NCBI GenBank assembly: GCA_903863395.1
Contig: CAIPBW010000171.1
Span: 1-32,051 of the forward strand
Reading direction: 5' to 3'
From: an uncultured beta proteobacterium
GTDB taxonomy: Bacteria > Pseudomonadota > Gammaproteobacteria > Burkholderiales > Burkholderiaceae_C
Length of the DNA: 32,051 nucleotides
Part shown: piece after piece, positions 7,834 to 16,827 of the stretch
Layout of the letters: each line of letters opens with the position of its first letter
How positions within the stretch are numbered: position 1 is the first letter of the stretch
Notes under the pieces: model-generated
The model's database searches: none
The model's input: only the letters and a program-made list of their open reading frames with translations
What the model was told of the DNA's origin: nothing
Translations under genes and position numbers: made by a program

Positions 7834-9242
7834 CAGTTTTTCTCCTTGCGTTTTGCCGTACCGGTATCGGCGGGTGGTGGTGGAGTCAACTGCTCCTTGA
7901 TGGATAGCGCTGTGCGAACCCGCACATCCTTGGGAATGCCGCCGCGCTCGATAAAGCGCCCGACCTCGGCAGCCGAATCAAACGGGCCCGACACCATGAC
8001 GTATTGGGGTGACTCCTGGTTGGGCACATAGGTTGCAACCAATTGCACATTCGTCAACTCAGGATGCCGACGCATCCAAAGCACGGCCTCCTGGTAGTTG
8101 GAAATGGCAACATGCTGGATCAGCAGCGTATCGCGGGGCATCTTTTCGATCCATGACTGACCCGCGGACACGTCCAGCGGCAGATTGAACGCTTTCTCCT
8201 GGACATCTGCCTTGATCGCCCCGGCCGCATCGGGGGCCTTGTCGGAAGCATTCGGAGCGCCTGCCGCGACAGGCACCGCGCTGCTGGGCACCAGCGGCGC
8301 AACGGCAGCGGCTGCAGTGGATGAGTCGATTGCTGGCACCTGCGTGTTGCCCGGTTTGGCCGCGCTACTTTCGCCCGCCATGGGGTTGTTGCCGGAGAAC
8401 AGCGCTGCCCAACTCCAATTGAGCCGCGACCCGGCTGAGGAGACGTGGAACATGGCCGTCAACAGGAACGAAATCGTCAGCATCCCAACGCCCGCAAGAA
8501 TCCAGCGCCAAGCCGCGCGCCTGGAAAGCACTTGCTCCGTCTCTGGCGCTGCTGCTTGCGCCGCCGCAGCCGGCGCTGGCGTTGCAGCCGGTGCCGTGGG
8601 TGGTGAAACAGGATCGGGCTGAGAGGGCCTGGCAGCCGCGAGGGACAACTTCTTCAACAAAGCCTTGACTGCGCCTTCGCGCCCCTCCACCCGGGCTTCT
8701 TCCAGCATGCTCTGAGCCTGTTCGGGCGTCGGCGGCTCGATTTCCCAGGTCAAGATACTGCGTCCAAAAGAACTCAGCAGACCGGGTTTCTTGCTCGCCA
8801 CCGTCATCAGCAGAACGACGCGAATATTGGCTGCAGGAAAATGTTGCACCAGGCGCGCCAGTAGTTCTACCTCATGGTCTGGCAGCGCGCTGGTGTCGTG
8901 CACGATCCAGATGCGCGGCGCCGCCACGGCAACCTTGCCATCCATCGCATCTTGTATCGAGCTGTTGACCAGCACTTCGTTGAAGCGCGCCAGCAAGGCT
9001 TCCGGGCTGGCCGGGAAATAGACTTCAACCGCAAAGTCGGGCGCCACCTGGCGCAAGCGCGCAAGCAGCATGGTGTTGTAATGGTCAAGGATTGCTTCGT
9101 GGGTGCTGACCAGCGACAAACTCCTGCCATCAAGCGTCAGGGCAGCAACATAGCCCTCGAGTCGCAAGCGATCGACCGACCGAAAAAAGAACGGCGGTGA
9201 ATTCGAGATATGGTCTTCTGCCGTACGTAGCGACATGTTCAT
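7833..9242 (-). CDS. Degenerate ExeA/DamX-like ATPase fold + TM + SPOR-like C-terminal domain
   Basis: N-terminus resembles an AAA/ExeA-type domain without a visible GxxxxGK[ST]; TM WILAGVGMLTISFLLTAMFHV; C-terminus SWIEKMPRDTLLIQHVAISNYQEAVLWMRRH...YVMVSGPFDSAAEVGRFIERGGIPKDVRVRT is SPOR-like. ATGA overlap with flhB. Confidence 0.7.
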   Translation of the reverse strand: MNMSLRTAEDHISNSPPFFFRSVDRLRLEGYVAALTLDGRSLSLVSTHEAILDHYNTMLLARLRQVAPDFAVEVYFPASPEALLARFNEVLVNSSIQDAMDGKVAVAAPRIWIVHDTSALPDHEVELLARLVQHFPAANIRVVLLMTVASKKPGLLSSFGRSILTWEIEPPTPEQAQSMLEEARVEGREGAVKALLKKLSLAAARPSQPDPVSPPTAPAATPAPAAAAQAAAPETEQVLSRRAAWRWILAGVGMLTISFLLTAMFHVSSAGSRLNWSWAALFSGNNPMAGESSAAKPGNTQVPAIDSSTAAAAVAPLVPSSAVPVAAGAPNASDKAPDAAGAIKADVQEKAFNLPLDVSAGQSWIEKMPRDTLLIQHVAISNYQEAVLWMRRHPELTNVQLVATYVPNQESPQYVMVSGPFDSAAEVGRFIERGGIPKDVRVRTALSIKEQLTPPPPADTGTAKRKEKN

Positions 9243-10402
9243 GGTGATGCGCCCTGTTTCGAAACGAGGTGACCGTCTGTATCAAACAGCATGGACGCCG
9301 GAACCTTCGGAGCCGGTCTGGCCATGGGTGCCATACCGGGTTGAACTTGCCCCAAACCAAAGACGTATGCAATGACCTGGGCCACTGCAAAGTAGAGTGC
9401 ATCCGGAATCGGTTGATCCAGATTGGTGGTGAAATACAGCGCACGCGCCAGTTCCGGCGCGGCAAAGATCTCCACGCTGTGGTTCTTGGCTTCGGTACGG
9501 ATGCGCAAGGCCATGTGGTCGGCACCTTTGGCCAGCAAAATGGGGGCACCGTCAGAAGTGGGATCGTAGGAAAGCGCAACCGCAAAGTGTTCGGGGTTGG
9601 TGATGATGACGTCGGCCTCCTTGACCTTTTGCATCATCCGGACGTTGGCCACCTCGCGCTGGCGCCTGCGAATCTGGGCCTTGACTTCGGGGCGACCTTC
9701 GGTGTCTTTCATCTCGTCTTTGATTTCCTGCTTGGTCATGCGCAGGCGCTTGTTGTAGGTGTAGCGCTGATACGGCACATCGATCAAGGCGATGAACACC
9801 AGGCTAAAGGTGAGCCATAACGCTGCCTCGCTGATGAGTGAGCCCGCAAGGGAAAGCCCGGGCTTCAACGACATCGAACCCAGCAGCAGCAGTTCTTCAG
9901 AATGTTTTTCCACCTGCATCCACAGAACCACCGAAACGATGGAAACCTTGAGCAGGGATTTGAGCAGTTCCACCGCCGCCGTGGGTCCGAACATCCTCTT
10001 GAAGCCCGACATCGGGCTGAGCTTGGAGAATTTAGGCATGAGCGCATCGATGGAGAAGATGTACCCCCCGGTGGCACCCGCCGAAAGCACCGCCACCACC
10101 AGGACCACCAGCATCACCGGCAACAGCAACATAAAGGCATGCGTCAACTGGCTGGCAAATACCGCTGGCAAAAGCGCCGGCGTTTCCATCAGCTTGCGGT
10201 CGAACGTGAACCCGGCCGAAAAATAGCCCGCCAACGACGTCATCAACGTACCCCCCATCATGAAGAACATGGTGGTGGCAGCCAGCGTGACCGCAGCGGC
10301 GGAGAGTTCGACCGAGCGCGCAACTTGGCCTTCGTCACGCGCGCGACGCAGCCGCCGCGCGGTCGGTTGTTCGGTGCGTTGGGAGCTGTCGTCGTCAGAC
10401 AT
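9239..10402 (-). CDS. flhB: Flagellar export switch protein FlhB
   Basis: DDDSSQRTEQPTARRLRRARDEGQVARSVEL...VITNPEHFAVALSYD (NPEH autocleavage variant of NPTH). Confidence 0.97.
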   Translation of the reverse strand: MSDDDSSQRTEQPTARRLRRARDEGQVARSVELSAAAVTLAATTMFFMMGGTLMTSLAGYFSAGFTFDRKLMETPALLPAVFASQLTHAFMLLLPVMLVVLVVAVLSAGATGGYIFSIDALMPKFSKLSPMSGFKRMFGPTAAVELLKSLLKVSIVSVVLWMQVEKHSEELLLLGSMSLKPGLSLAGSLISEAALWLTFSLVFIALIDVPYQRYTYNKRLRMTKQEIKDEMKDTEGRPEVKAQIRRRQREVANVRMMQKVKEADVIITNPEHFAVALSYDPTSDGAPILLAKGADHMALRIRTEAKNHSVEIFAAPELARALYFTTNLDQPIPDALYFAVAQVIAYVFGLGQVQPGMAPMARPAPKVPASMLFDTDGHLVSKQGASP

Positions 10403-10417
10403 TTTGATAGCCCCCGT

Positions 10418-11188
10418 TCATTGGATGCCCACCACGCTGCGCACTTGCACAAAGCCCTGCATCCAGAGCCACTGAATGCGTGCGGCGATACTGGGCAAGG
10501 CAAGCATCAGGACAGCAAAGCCCGCCACAATCATGGCCGGGAATCCGACCGAGAAGATGTTCAGACTCGGTGCCGCACGCGTGGCAACACCCAGACCAAT
10601 GTTGATAAACAGCAGCGTCACCATGACCGGCAAGGCCGTTAACACCGCACCCATGAATATCATCGAACTCCAGGTCACCAGATGGGCCCACGCTCCCTGG
10701 CTAACCAAAGGCGCGCCAATGGGCATGCTGGTAAAGCTTTCGATCACCAGGCCGAGCAAGAGCGCGTGCCCGCCCAGGCCGACAAAGATCAGGGTCGAAA
10801 GGATGAGAAGAAACTGCGCCAACACCGGGACGTTGCCCAGATTCGGGTCGATCATGTTGGCAAAAGACAGGCCTACTGCGTTGGAAATCGACTGGCCTGC
10901 CACCAGCAGGGCAGACGTGACCACCTGCAACGTCAGACCCATGAGCAAGCCGATGGCAATCTGGTTGAATATCTCCACTGTGCCCTCGGCGGAGACCGGG
11001 TCAATGTGGGGCCAGGTGTGCAGGGGATAAACCAGCCAGGTGAGTGACAGTGCCAGCAGAATGCGGATTCTCAGGTTCAGTGCACGCAAGGAGAAAATGG
11101 GCGCAGCCATCAACAGGGCCGATATTCTCAACATCGGCCAAAGGAACGAATAGAACCGTTCGACAATATCTGCTGCGAGCAGATTCAT
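10418..11188 (-). CDS. fliR: Flagellar biosynthetic protein FliR
   Basis: Position after fliQ; hydrophobic protein with FliR-like sequence (MLRISALLMAAPIFSLRALNLRIRILLALSLTWLVYP). Confidence 0.95.
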   Translation of the reverse strand: MNLLAADIVERFYSFLWPMLRISALLMAAPIFSLRALNLRIRILLALSLTWLVYPLHTWPHIDPVSAEGTVEIFNQIAIGLLMGLTLQVVTSALLVAGQSISNAVGLSFANMIDPNLGNVPVLAQFLLILSTLIFVGLGGHALLLGLVIESFTSMPIGAPLVSQGAWAHLVTWSSMIFMGAVLTALPVMVTLLFINIGLGVATRAAPSLNIFSVGFPAMIVAGFAVLMLALPSIAARIQWLWMQGFVQVRSVVGIQ

Positions 11189-11206
11189 GGTGCGCGCCCT
11201 TGCTAC

Positions 11207-11476
11207 TCAATTGAACAGGGTCGGAATGCGGTGCAGAATGCCGCGCGTGTAGTCCACCAGCATGCCGAGTTGCCAACCGCCCACGATCGACAAGGTGATG
11301 GCCAGTGCTGCCACCTTGGGAATGAAACTCAGGGTGGCCTCGTTGATCGAGGTGGCTGCCTGGAAAATGCCAATCACCAACCCCACCGCCAAGCCCACGC
11401 CCAGCAAGGGTGCCGAGATGATGACCGTCATCCAGAGTGCCTGATGCCCCAGATCCACCACGGTTGCAATGTCCAT
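11207..11476 (-). CDS. fliQ: Flagellar biosynthetic protein FliQ
   Basis: 89 aa, two TMs; GLVIGIFQAATSINEATLSFIPK is the FliQ signature. Confidence 0.96.
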   Translation of the reverse strand: MDIATVVDLGHQALWMTVIISAPLLGVGLAVGLVIGIFQAATSINEATLSFIPKVAALAITLSIVGGWQLGMLVDYTRGILHRIPTLFN

Positions 11477-11486
11477 TGTCAGCCCC

Positions 11487-12221
11487 TTACGTAGTTACAA
11501 AACTGGCGGCCAGAGAACCCATCACCAGGCTCCAGCCATCCACCAGAACAAATAGCATCAGCTTGAAGGGCGTCGATATCATCATGGGCGAGAGCATCAT
11601 CATGCCCATGGACATCAGCACACTGGCGACGATCAGGTCAATCACCACAAACGGGATGTAGATCAGAAAGCCGATGGAAAAAGCGCTCTTGAGTTCGGAC
11701 GTGATAAAGGCTGGCACCAGGGTGGTAAACGGAACCGCCTCGCCCCCTGCCACCTCGCCCTTGTGGGCCATTTCCATGAAGACGGCGATATCGTCTTCGC
11801 GGGTCTGCTTGAGCATGAAGCCACGGATGGGCTCCTCGGCAGCGGCCAGCGCCTTGTCAAAACTCATGCCCTGGTGCAAGTAGGGTTGCAAGGCGTTCTG
11901 GTACACGTCGTTGAGCACCGGCGACATGATGAACAGCGTCAGGAACAGCGACAGGCCGACCAGCACCGCGTTGGGCGGGGTTTGCCCGGTGCCCAGTGCC
12001 TGGCGCAGGATCGACATCACCACAATGATGCGAACAAAGGAGGTCATCATCAGCAACAGTGACGGCAGCAAGGTGATGGTCGTCATCAACGCCAGCAACT
12101 GCAGCGACAGGCTGTACTGCGTGTCCTTTCCAATGCCGGTGACGTTGACCATGGGCAGGCCTTGCGCCAGGGCTGCCACAGGTGCGATCAGGACAGCAGC
12201 GAGAATGAGTTTACGCAACAA
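11487..12221 (-). CDS. fliP: Flagellar biosynthetic protein FliP
   Basis: TSFVRIIVVMSILRQALGTGQTPPNAVLVGLSLFLTLFIMSPV is the FliP signature. Confidence 0.97.
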   Translation of the reverse strand: MLRKLILAAVLIAPVAALAQGLPMVNVTGIGKDTQYSLSLQLLALMTTITLLPSLLLMMTSFVRIIVVMSILRQALGTGQTPPNAVLVGLSLFLTLFIMSPVLNDVYQNALQPYLHQGMSFDKALAAAEEPIRGFMLKQTREDDIAVFMEMAHKGEVAGGEAVPFTTLVPAFITSELKSAFSIGFLIYIPFVVIDLIVASVLMSMGMMMLSPMMISTPFKLMLFVLVDGWSLVMGSLAASFVTT

Positions 12222-12510
12222 GGTCGCTCTCCGGTGCTGCTGGCGTGTCGTCCCAATGGCCCAGCGCAGTAAATTGACCTGCCGTGATGCCCACCAAAAC
12301 TTCTTTGGAACCTACGCGCAGCAGGGATATTTTTTGACGTGGGCCAATGCTGATGGTCTCCAACAACTGCAGTCGACTGCCTGATTGCTGCACCCTTTGC
12401 ATTCCCTTTAACCGCCGCAGCAGCCACAGCAGCCCCAGCAGGAGCGCCAGCACCAACGCCATGCTACCGATGTAGCGAAACCAATCGAATCCCATGGCAC
12501 CGGTTGACAT
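12211..12510 (-). CDS. fliO: Flagellar protein FliO
   Basis: Small TM protein between fliN and fliP (GSRLQLLETISIGPRQKISLLRVGSKEVLVGIT). Start refined to MSTGAMGF at 12510; the track start at 12552 overlaps fliN. Confidence 0.88.
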   Translation of the reverse strand: MSTGAMGFDWFRYIGSMALVLALLLGLLWLLRRLKGMQRVQQSGSRLQLLETISIGPRQKISLLRVGSKEVLVGITAGQFTALGHWDDTPAAPESDLVA

Positions 12511-12517
12511 GATTCGC

Positions 12518-12826
12518 CTAGAGATTCTTGATGCGCTCGGTCGCGGGGACAACGCGTGTCAGGCGGACACCGTAGCGCTCATTGACCAGTACCACCTCGC
12601 CCTGTGCGACCACCGTGTTGTTGACCAGCAGGTCCAAGGGCTCACCGGCAAGGCGGTCGAGTTCGACCACGCTGCCTTGGGTCAGGCGCATCAGATCCTT
12701 GATCTTGATCTGGGCGCGCCCCACCTCGAAGGACAGGGTAACGCTGATGTTTTGAAGCACATCCGAATTGATCTGATTGGGATCGGTGGCTGTGGCGACA
12801 CTGCTGTCTGTGGTGGTATCGTTCAT
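12518..12826 (-). CDS. fliN: Flagellar motor switch protein FliN
   Basis: SpoA-type domain: ISVTLSFEVGRAQIKIKDLMRLTQGSVVELDRLAGEPLDLLVNNTVVAQGEVVLVNERYGVRLT. Confidence 0.97.
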   Translation of the reverse strand: MNDTTTDSSVATATDPNQINSDVLQNISVTLSFEVGRAQIKIKDLMRLTQGSVVELDRLAGEPLDLLVNNTVVAQGEVVLVNERYGVRLTRVVPATERIKNL

Positions 12827-12844
12827 TTCAGTCTTCCTGGTATT

Positions 12845-13846
12845 TCATTGCGCGCCCGGCACGACGGCGCGCTCAATCTGGACCGCTGTCTGCGTACCCA
12901 AGCTGCCGACATGCACATCAAAGGCATGGATGCCGTTGACATTCATGGACGCCAAATCGGGCTTCTTGAAATGCAGAACATCGCCGACCTGCATGGCTTC
13001 GAGTTGGCGCAAGGTGATGGGCAAGGTTCCAAAGATGACGCTGGCCTGCAGACAGGCTTCGCTCACCGCGCTGTCCAACTGGTCGTACCACTGTTTGTCT
13101 GATTCCTCGTTGCCTTCACCGGTCTGCACGCGGCTGCTGAGCAGTTCGCGCACCGGCTTGAGCGAGGCGTAGGGATTGACGAAGTCGATAAACCCAAGCG
13201 TCTTGGCCGTGCCTTCGGTCTCAAACCGGCTCACAACGACGAGGTCGTTTTCGTCAGCTATTTGGGCGAATTGCGGATTGATTTCGGAGCTCACCAGCTC
13301 GAAGTCGATGCCCAGCAAGGGAGACCAGGCGTCTTTCAGGGTTCTGAACGAGACATCCAGAATCATCTTGATGATGCGGGTTTCCGTCGGTGTAAACATG
13401 CGCCCGGGCGACAGGTTACCCACAGCGCCGCTACCAAAGCCGCCAAAGAAACTCACCAGCGAGCTAAACACAATGCTCGGGTCGATGACGACCAGCGAGT
13501 AGCCTCTGAGCGGATTCATTCGCACCACGTTGACCGACAGCGGCGCGTTCAGGCCCTTGATGTAATCGCCAAAACGGACGATCTGCACCTTGGTGGAGTT
13601 GATACGCGGACTGGTTCGCAAGACCTCCATCAAACTCAGTCTGAAGAGGCGGATGAAACGCTCGTTGATCATGTCGATCGACGAGACATTCACCCCCAGG
13701 TTGCTGTTCTCGGTTGCCAGGTCATGCTTCTTGACCCGCGCAGCAGTGTTGAAGCCCGTGTCTACCGCGATGGAGCCGTCATTGACGCCCTCGGTGAGCG
13801 CCGACATCTCTTCGGGACTGAGCAGGTTGTTGGCCATCGCAATCAA
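12845..13846 (-). CDS. fliM: Flagellar motor switch protein FliM
   Basis: LSPEEMSALTEGV N-terminus plus FliM core (VNVVRMNPLRGYSLVVIDPSIVFSSLVSFFGG). 13846 is the track start; an internal Met (MANNLLS) may be used. Confidence 0.96.
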   Translation of the reverse strand: MIAMANNLLSPEEMSALTEGVNDGSIAVDTGFNTAARVKKHDLATENSNLGVNVSSIDMINERFIRLFRLSLMEVLRTSPRINSTKVQIVRFGDYIKGLNAPLSVNVVRMNPLRGYSLVVIDPSIVFSSLVSFFGGFGSGAVGNLSPGRMFTPTETRIIKMILDVSFRTLKDAWSPLLGIDFELVSSEINPQFAQIADENDLVVVSRFETEGTAKTLGFIDFVNPYASLKPVRELLSSRVQTGEGNEESDKQWYDQLDSAVSEACLQASVIFGTLPITLRQLEAMQVGDVLHFKKPDLASMNVNGIHAFDVHVGSLGTQTAVQIERAVVPGAQ

Positions 13847-13866
13847 AATTCGTACGTCAGGCAGCT

Positions 13867-14580
13867 TTATTGCACGATGAACGAGGTGAAGTGAACTTCT
13901 TCAATGCCACCAAAGTCCTCGTACTTCTCAATCAAGCCGTTCATGGCATCACGGATGCGCACTGCCAAATCCTTGCGGAAATCGGGCTTGGCTATATCAG
14001 CCTCGGTAGTCACACGCATCACGTCCATGACCACAGAGCGGATCGCAAACTCGTGCTTCTTGACGTTGGTGACAACGCGCTCGTCATAGCGCGTCATGAT
14101 GGCAATCTGCACCGACATCACCTTGCGTGAACCCGATACATTGACCAGAAATTCGCGCTCAAGCTGGTGGTAGGTGTACTCAAAGCGTGCCTGTTCGGGC
14201 GACTTGGACTTCATCTTTCCGCCAGGACCGTCTTTGCTGGCCTTCTTGGGGGCACCATGGGCATCGGCTGCAGGGGCACCATGTGGATCGGCAGCGGGTG
14301 CACCGTGGGCATCGGCTTTGGGTGCGCCGTGGGCGTCCGCAGCAGGTGCGCCGTGGGCATCGGCCGCAGGCGCTCCGTGGCCGCCACCGCCGCCAGCTTC
14401 AGCGTCGAGCATTTCATCGGCCGAGGGTGGCGGCTTGTGTGAAAACTGACCGGTAGCAAACAGCGTCCCGACCACAGCGCCCACGACAAGAAGCAGCACC
14501 ACCACCACGGCGATGATGATCATCACAATGGGTTTCTTGCTTTTCGGTTTTTCTTCCGGGGTAGGAGTTTCTTCAGCCAT
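13867..14580 (-). CDS. fliL: Flagellar basal body-associated protein FliL, with a His/Ala/Pro repeat linker
   Basis: N-terminal TM, repeat linker, FliL-like C-terminal domain (FLVNVSGSRKVMSVQIAIMTRYDERVVTNVKKHEFAIRSVVMDVM), upstream of fliM. Confidence 0.93.
   Translation of the reverse strand: MAEETPTPEEKPKSKKPIVMIIIAVVVVLLLVVGAVVGTLFATGQFSHKPPPSADEMLDAEAGGGGGHGAPAADAHGAPAADAHGAPKADAHGAPAADPHGAPAADAHGAPKKASKDGPGGKMKSKSPEQARFEYTYHQLEREFLVNVSGSRKVMSVQIAIMTRYDERVVTNVKKHEFAIRSVVMDVMRVTTEADIAKPDFRKDLAVRIRDAMNGLIEKYEDFGGIEEVHFTSFIVQ
14248..14379 (-). repeat. 24-nt (8-aa) tandem repeat encoding HGAPAADA in FliL
   Basis: HGAPAADA HGAPAADA HGAPKADA HGAPAADP HGAPAADA HGAP in the translation. Confidence 0.9.
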
Positions 14581-14621
14581 GTAACACCTCGTCTTTACGA
14601 ATCAAATCAATGCACACACCA

Positions 14622-16793
14622 TCAAGCCAGGACGTCGAGCCCATCGGATGCGGTCGAAGTACTCCCTAAGGAATTCACACCGGATACCACTTCGCCTTCG
14701 TCGCTTCGGCTGGCGCCCGAGGATCCTTTGAAAGATCTTCCGGGTGTCGGATTTCCGTCACGTTTGCTGGTCTGGTCTCCGCCTACCCATACGTTAGCAA
14801 CAGACATGCCAGACTGCGCCAGTGCGTCCTTGAGTCGCACAGCACCTTGAAGAATGAGGTCGCGCGTCATGCCGTTATCAGAGGAAAACGAGGCGTCCAG
14901 GGCACCCGCATGCATGGCCAACGCCACGTCGATACGTCCCAAGGCCTCGGGTTTTAGACGCAACTCCAGCTTCCACTCGCCGCGCTCGATTTGCGAGAGC
15001 ATGCGTTCACCCAGTGCCTGCCCGACGCGATCGGCCAACTGCTGGTATTGCGCGCTACGCTGGGTAGCCAAGTCTCTTTCTGACAGTGGCTCCGCGCCAG
15101 AGCCTGTGGCCGGATTGAGCGCAGCCGGTTTGCCCGATTCTGCGGGGACGGTGTTGAACGCCACCCCTGCCCCATTGGTGTCTGAAGCCGGGGAGATGAA
15201 GCTGCTCTCCACACTCTCCAACAGTGTGGAAGGTGCATCAATGGTCAGCGTTTCCCAGGGTTTGTCCAGGGTTGTATGCGCCAGGTCTGTGCTGCTGGCC
15301 ACCGACGAAATCGCGGACCAACGCGCCTTTTGGGAACTGCCCGACATCAGCGCAAGACGCCGCGTAATCTCCTGACTTTGAACGTCCATCCGTACCCGCA
15401 TGGCAACTTGCATCACCTCATCGGAACTCGCGGACACAGGGTCGGTAACCACCGTGCTGGACGGCTTGACCACTGGCTGCGACTGGGCATCAATTTGCAT
15501 GGAAACCAGGGACGCAATCAGTGGATCGACGGGCTTGGCCAATGGAATCGGTGCCGGTGCCATCGGAAGTTCTGTGGCCTGCGCGCGGCTAGTATTGACT
15601 GAGCCAACAGAATTCAAGGCCACAGGTGCACCCTGATCGGCAACGTTGGGCTTCACCGGCGCTGGCGACACCTCCGCCTGTGACAAAGGTGGGGCCACCA
15701 TACCCAGCGCAGCCGCCAGACCCAAGGCAATCCTGATAGATTCTTCTGCGGCACTTTGCTCCTGCGCCTGAGCCAGGGAATCAGCCTGTGTATCTGGCTG
15801 CGTCGACACCTTTGGCGCGACCGATGCCTGGGCGGGTCGGCCGTTTGACGGAGCCGTCGGTGCCAGGTTCAAGGCGACTTCTGTGGCGTTCAGTGAGGCA
15901 CTTGACTCGGGCAATTTGCTCGGCAATACACCGCCTTTTCCCGCCGAGGGTGGGGCCGAGGGTAAAGCCGACAGCTGGGCCCGCTGCAAACCTGCAGGCA
16001 AAGCCCCTGCCTGCGGCATTGGAGGCAGATCAAGGGGGTCTGCCAGGGCACCGGCGGTGCTTGGAACTGCAACTGGCGCCGGTTCAAGAATCGAACCCGC
16101 CAAGCCGGTGAGCGCACTCAAGCTGCTGACGGTACTTGGCACAGCGGCTGACTTGGGCTCTGGCGCCCGACCCAGCAAATCTGCCAGCGTCAGGGTGCTG
16201 TCCACCACCGCCTGGGGCGGGTATTTTCCGGTAAGTTCGGTCGGGCCCGGGGCGGCTTCTGCAACCGTACTCCCAAAGAGGGTTCTGACCGCCTCTTCAT
16301 CCAAACCCTGGGCGCGCGCAAAGGACGCCAGGCTGTTGAGGTCGGGCAAAGGCGCCGCCGTCGTGATGAGATTCATCTTCGGCCCGATGGAGACCAGTTG
16401 CAAATCGACCTGAGCGGACGCCGGAGCGGCAAGATCTTGCCGCAGCTGCCCCATCATCTGACCGTTGAACAGGTCCGCAAAGCCGGTCTTGGCGGGTGGC
16501 ACGCTTACTGCTGGATTGCCTTGTGCAAGCGCGTCCCACGAGGAAGCAGATTGATTGGCAACCGTAAAAAATTGATTTGCATCCACAGCTGTTTGCCCTT
16601 GAAGGTAGCGCCATCGTGGCGGAGGCCAAACACCATGCAAGAAGCGTGACTGGACAGGATTTGCCGCTCTGGTGCCGCCCGCTCTGGCGACCGGCCCCGT
16701 GTCAAAAATGGATGGCATGGAGCTTGCGTTAAAGCCATGCAGATTTCCATCCAACCCTGTAATCGAGCCCTCAAGCCCGCTTAAACGACCCAT
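14622..16793 (-). CDS. fliK: Flagellar hook-length control protein FliK
   Basis: Long low-complexity protein with C-terminal Flg_hook domain (ERGEWKLELRLKPEALGRIDVALAMHAGALDASFSSDNGMTRDLILQGAVRLKDALAQSGM). Exact start uncertain. Confidence 0.9.
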   Translation of the reverse strand: MGRLSGLEGSITGLDGNLHGFNASSMPSIFDTGPVARAGGTRAANPVQSRFLHGVWPPPRWRYLQGQTAVDANQFFTVANQSASSWDALAQGNPAVSVPPAKTGFADLFNGQMMGQLRQDLAAPASAQVDLQLVSIGPKMNLITTAAPLPDLNSLASFARAQGLDEEAVRTLFGSTVAEAAPGPTELTGKYPPQAVVDSTLTLADLLGRAPEPKSAAVPSTVSSLSALTGLAGSILEPAPVAVPSTAGALADPLDLPPMPQAGALPAGLQRAQLSALPSAPPSAGKGGVLPSKLPESSASLNATEVALNLAPTAPSNGRPAQASVAPKVSTQPDTQADSLAQAQEQSAAEESIRIALGLAAALGMVAPPLSQAEVSPAPVKPNVADQGAPVALNSVGSVNTSRAQATELPMAPAPIPLAKPVDPLIASLVSMQIDAQSQPVVKPSSTVVTDPVSASSDEVMQVAMRVRMDVQSQEITRRLALMSGSSQKARWSAISSVASSTDLAHTTLDKPWETLTIDAPSTLLESVESSFISPASDTNGAGVAFNTVPAESGKPAALNPATGSGAEPLSERDLATQRSAQYQQLADRVGQALGERMLSQIERGEWKLELRLKPEALGRIDVALAMHAGALDASFSSDNGMTRDLILQGAVRLKDALAQSGMSVANVWVGGDQTSKRDGNPTPGRSFKGSSGASRSDEGEVVSGVNSLGSTSTASDGLDVLA

Positions 16794-16827
16794 GACCGCA
16801 CTGGCCCTGTCATCTATTCGACATCAC

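Noticed and set aside
14174-14456. Several plus-strand repetitive ORFs (GAPWASA...)
   Set aside because: Antisense of the FliL HGAPAADA linker repeat.
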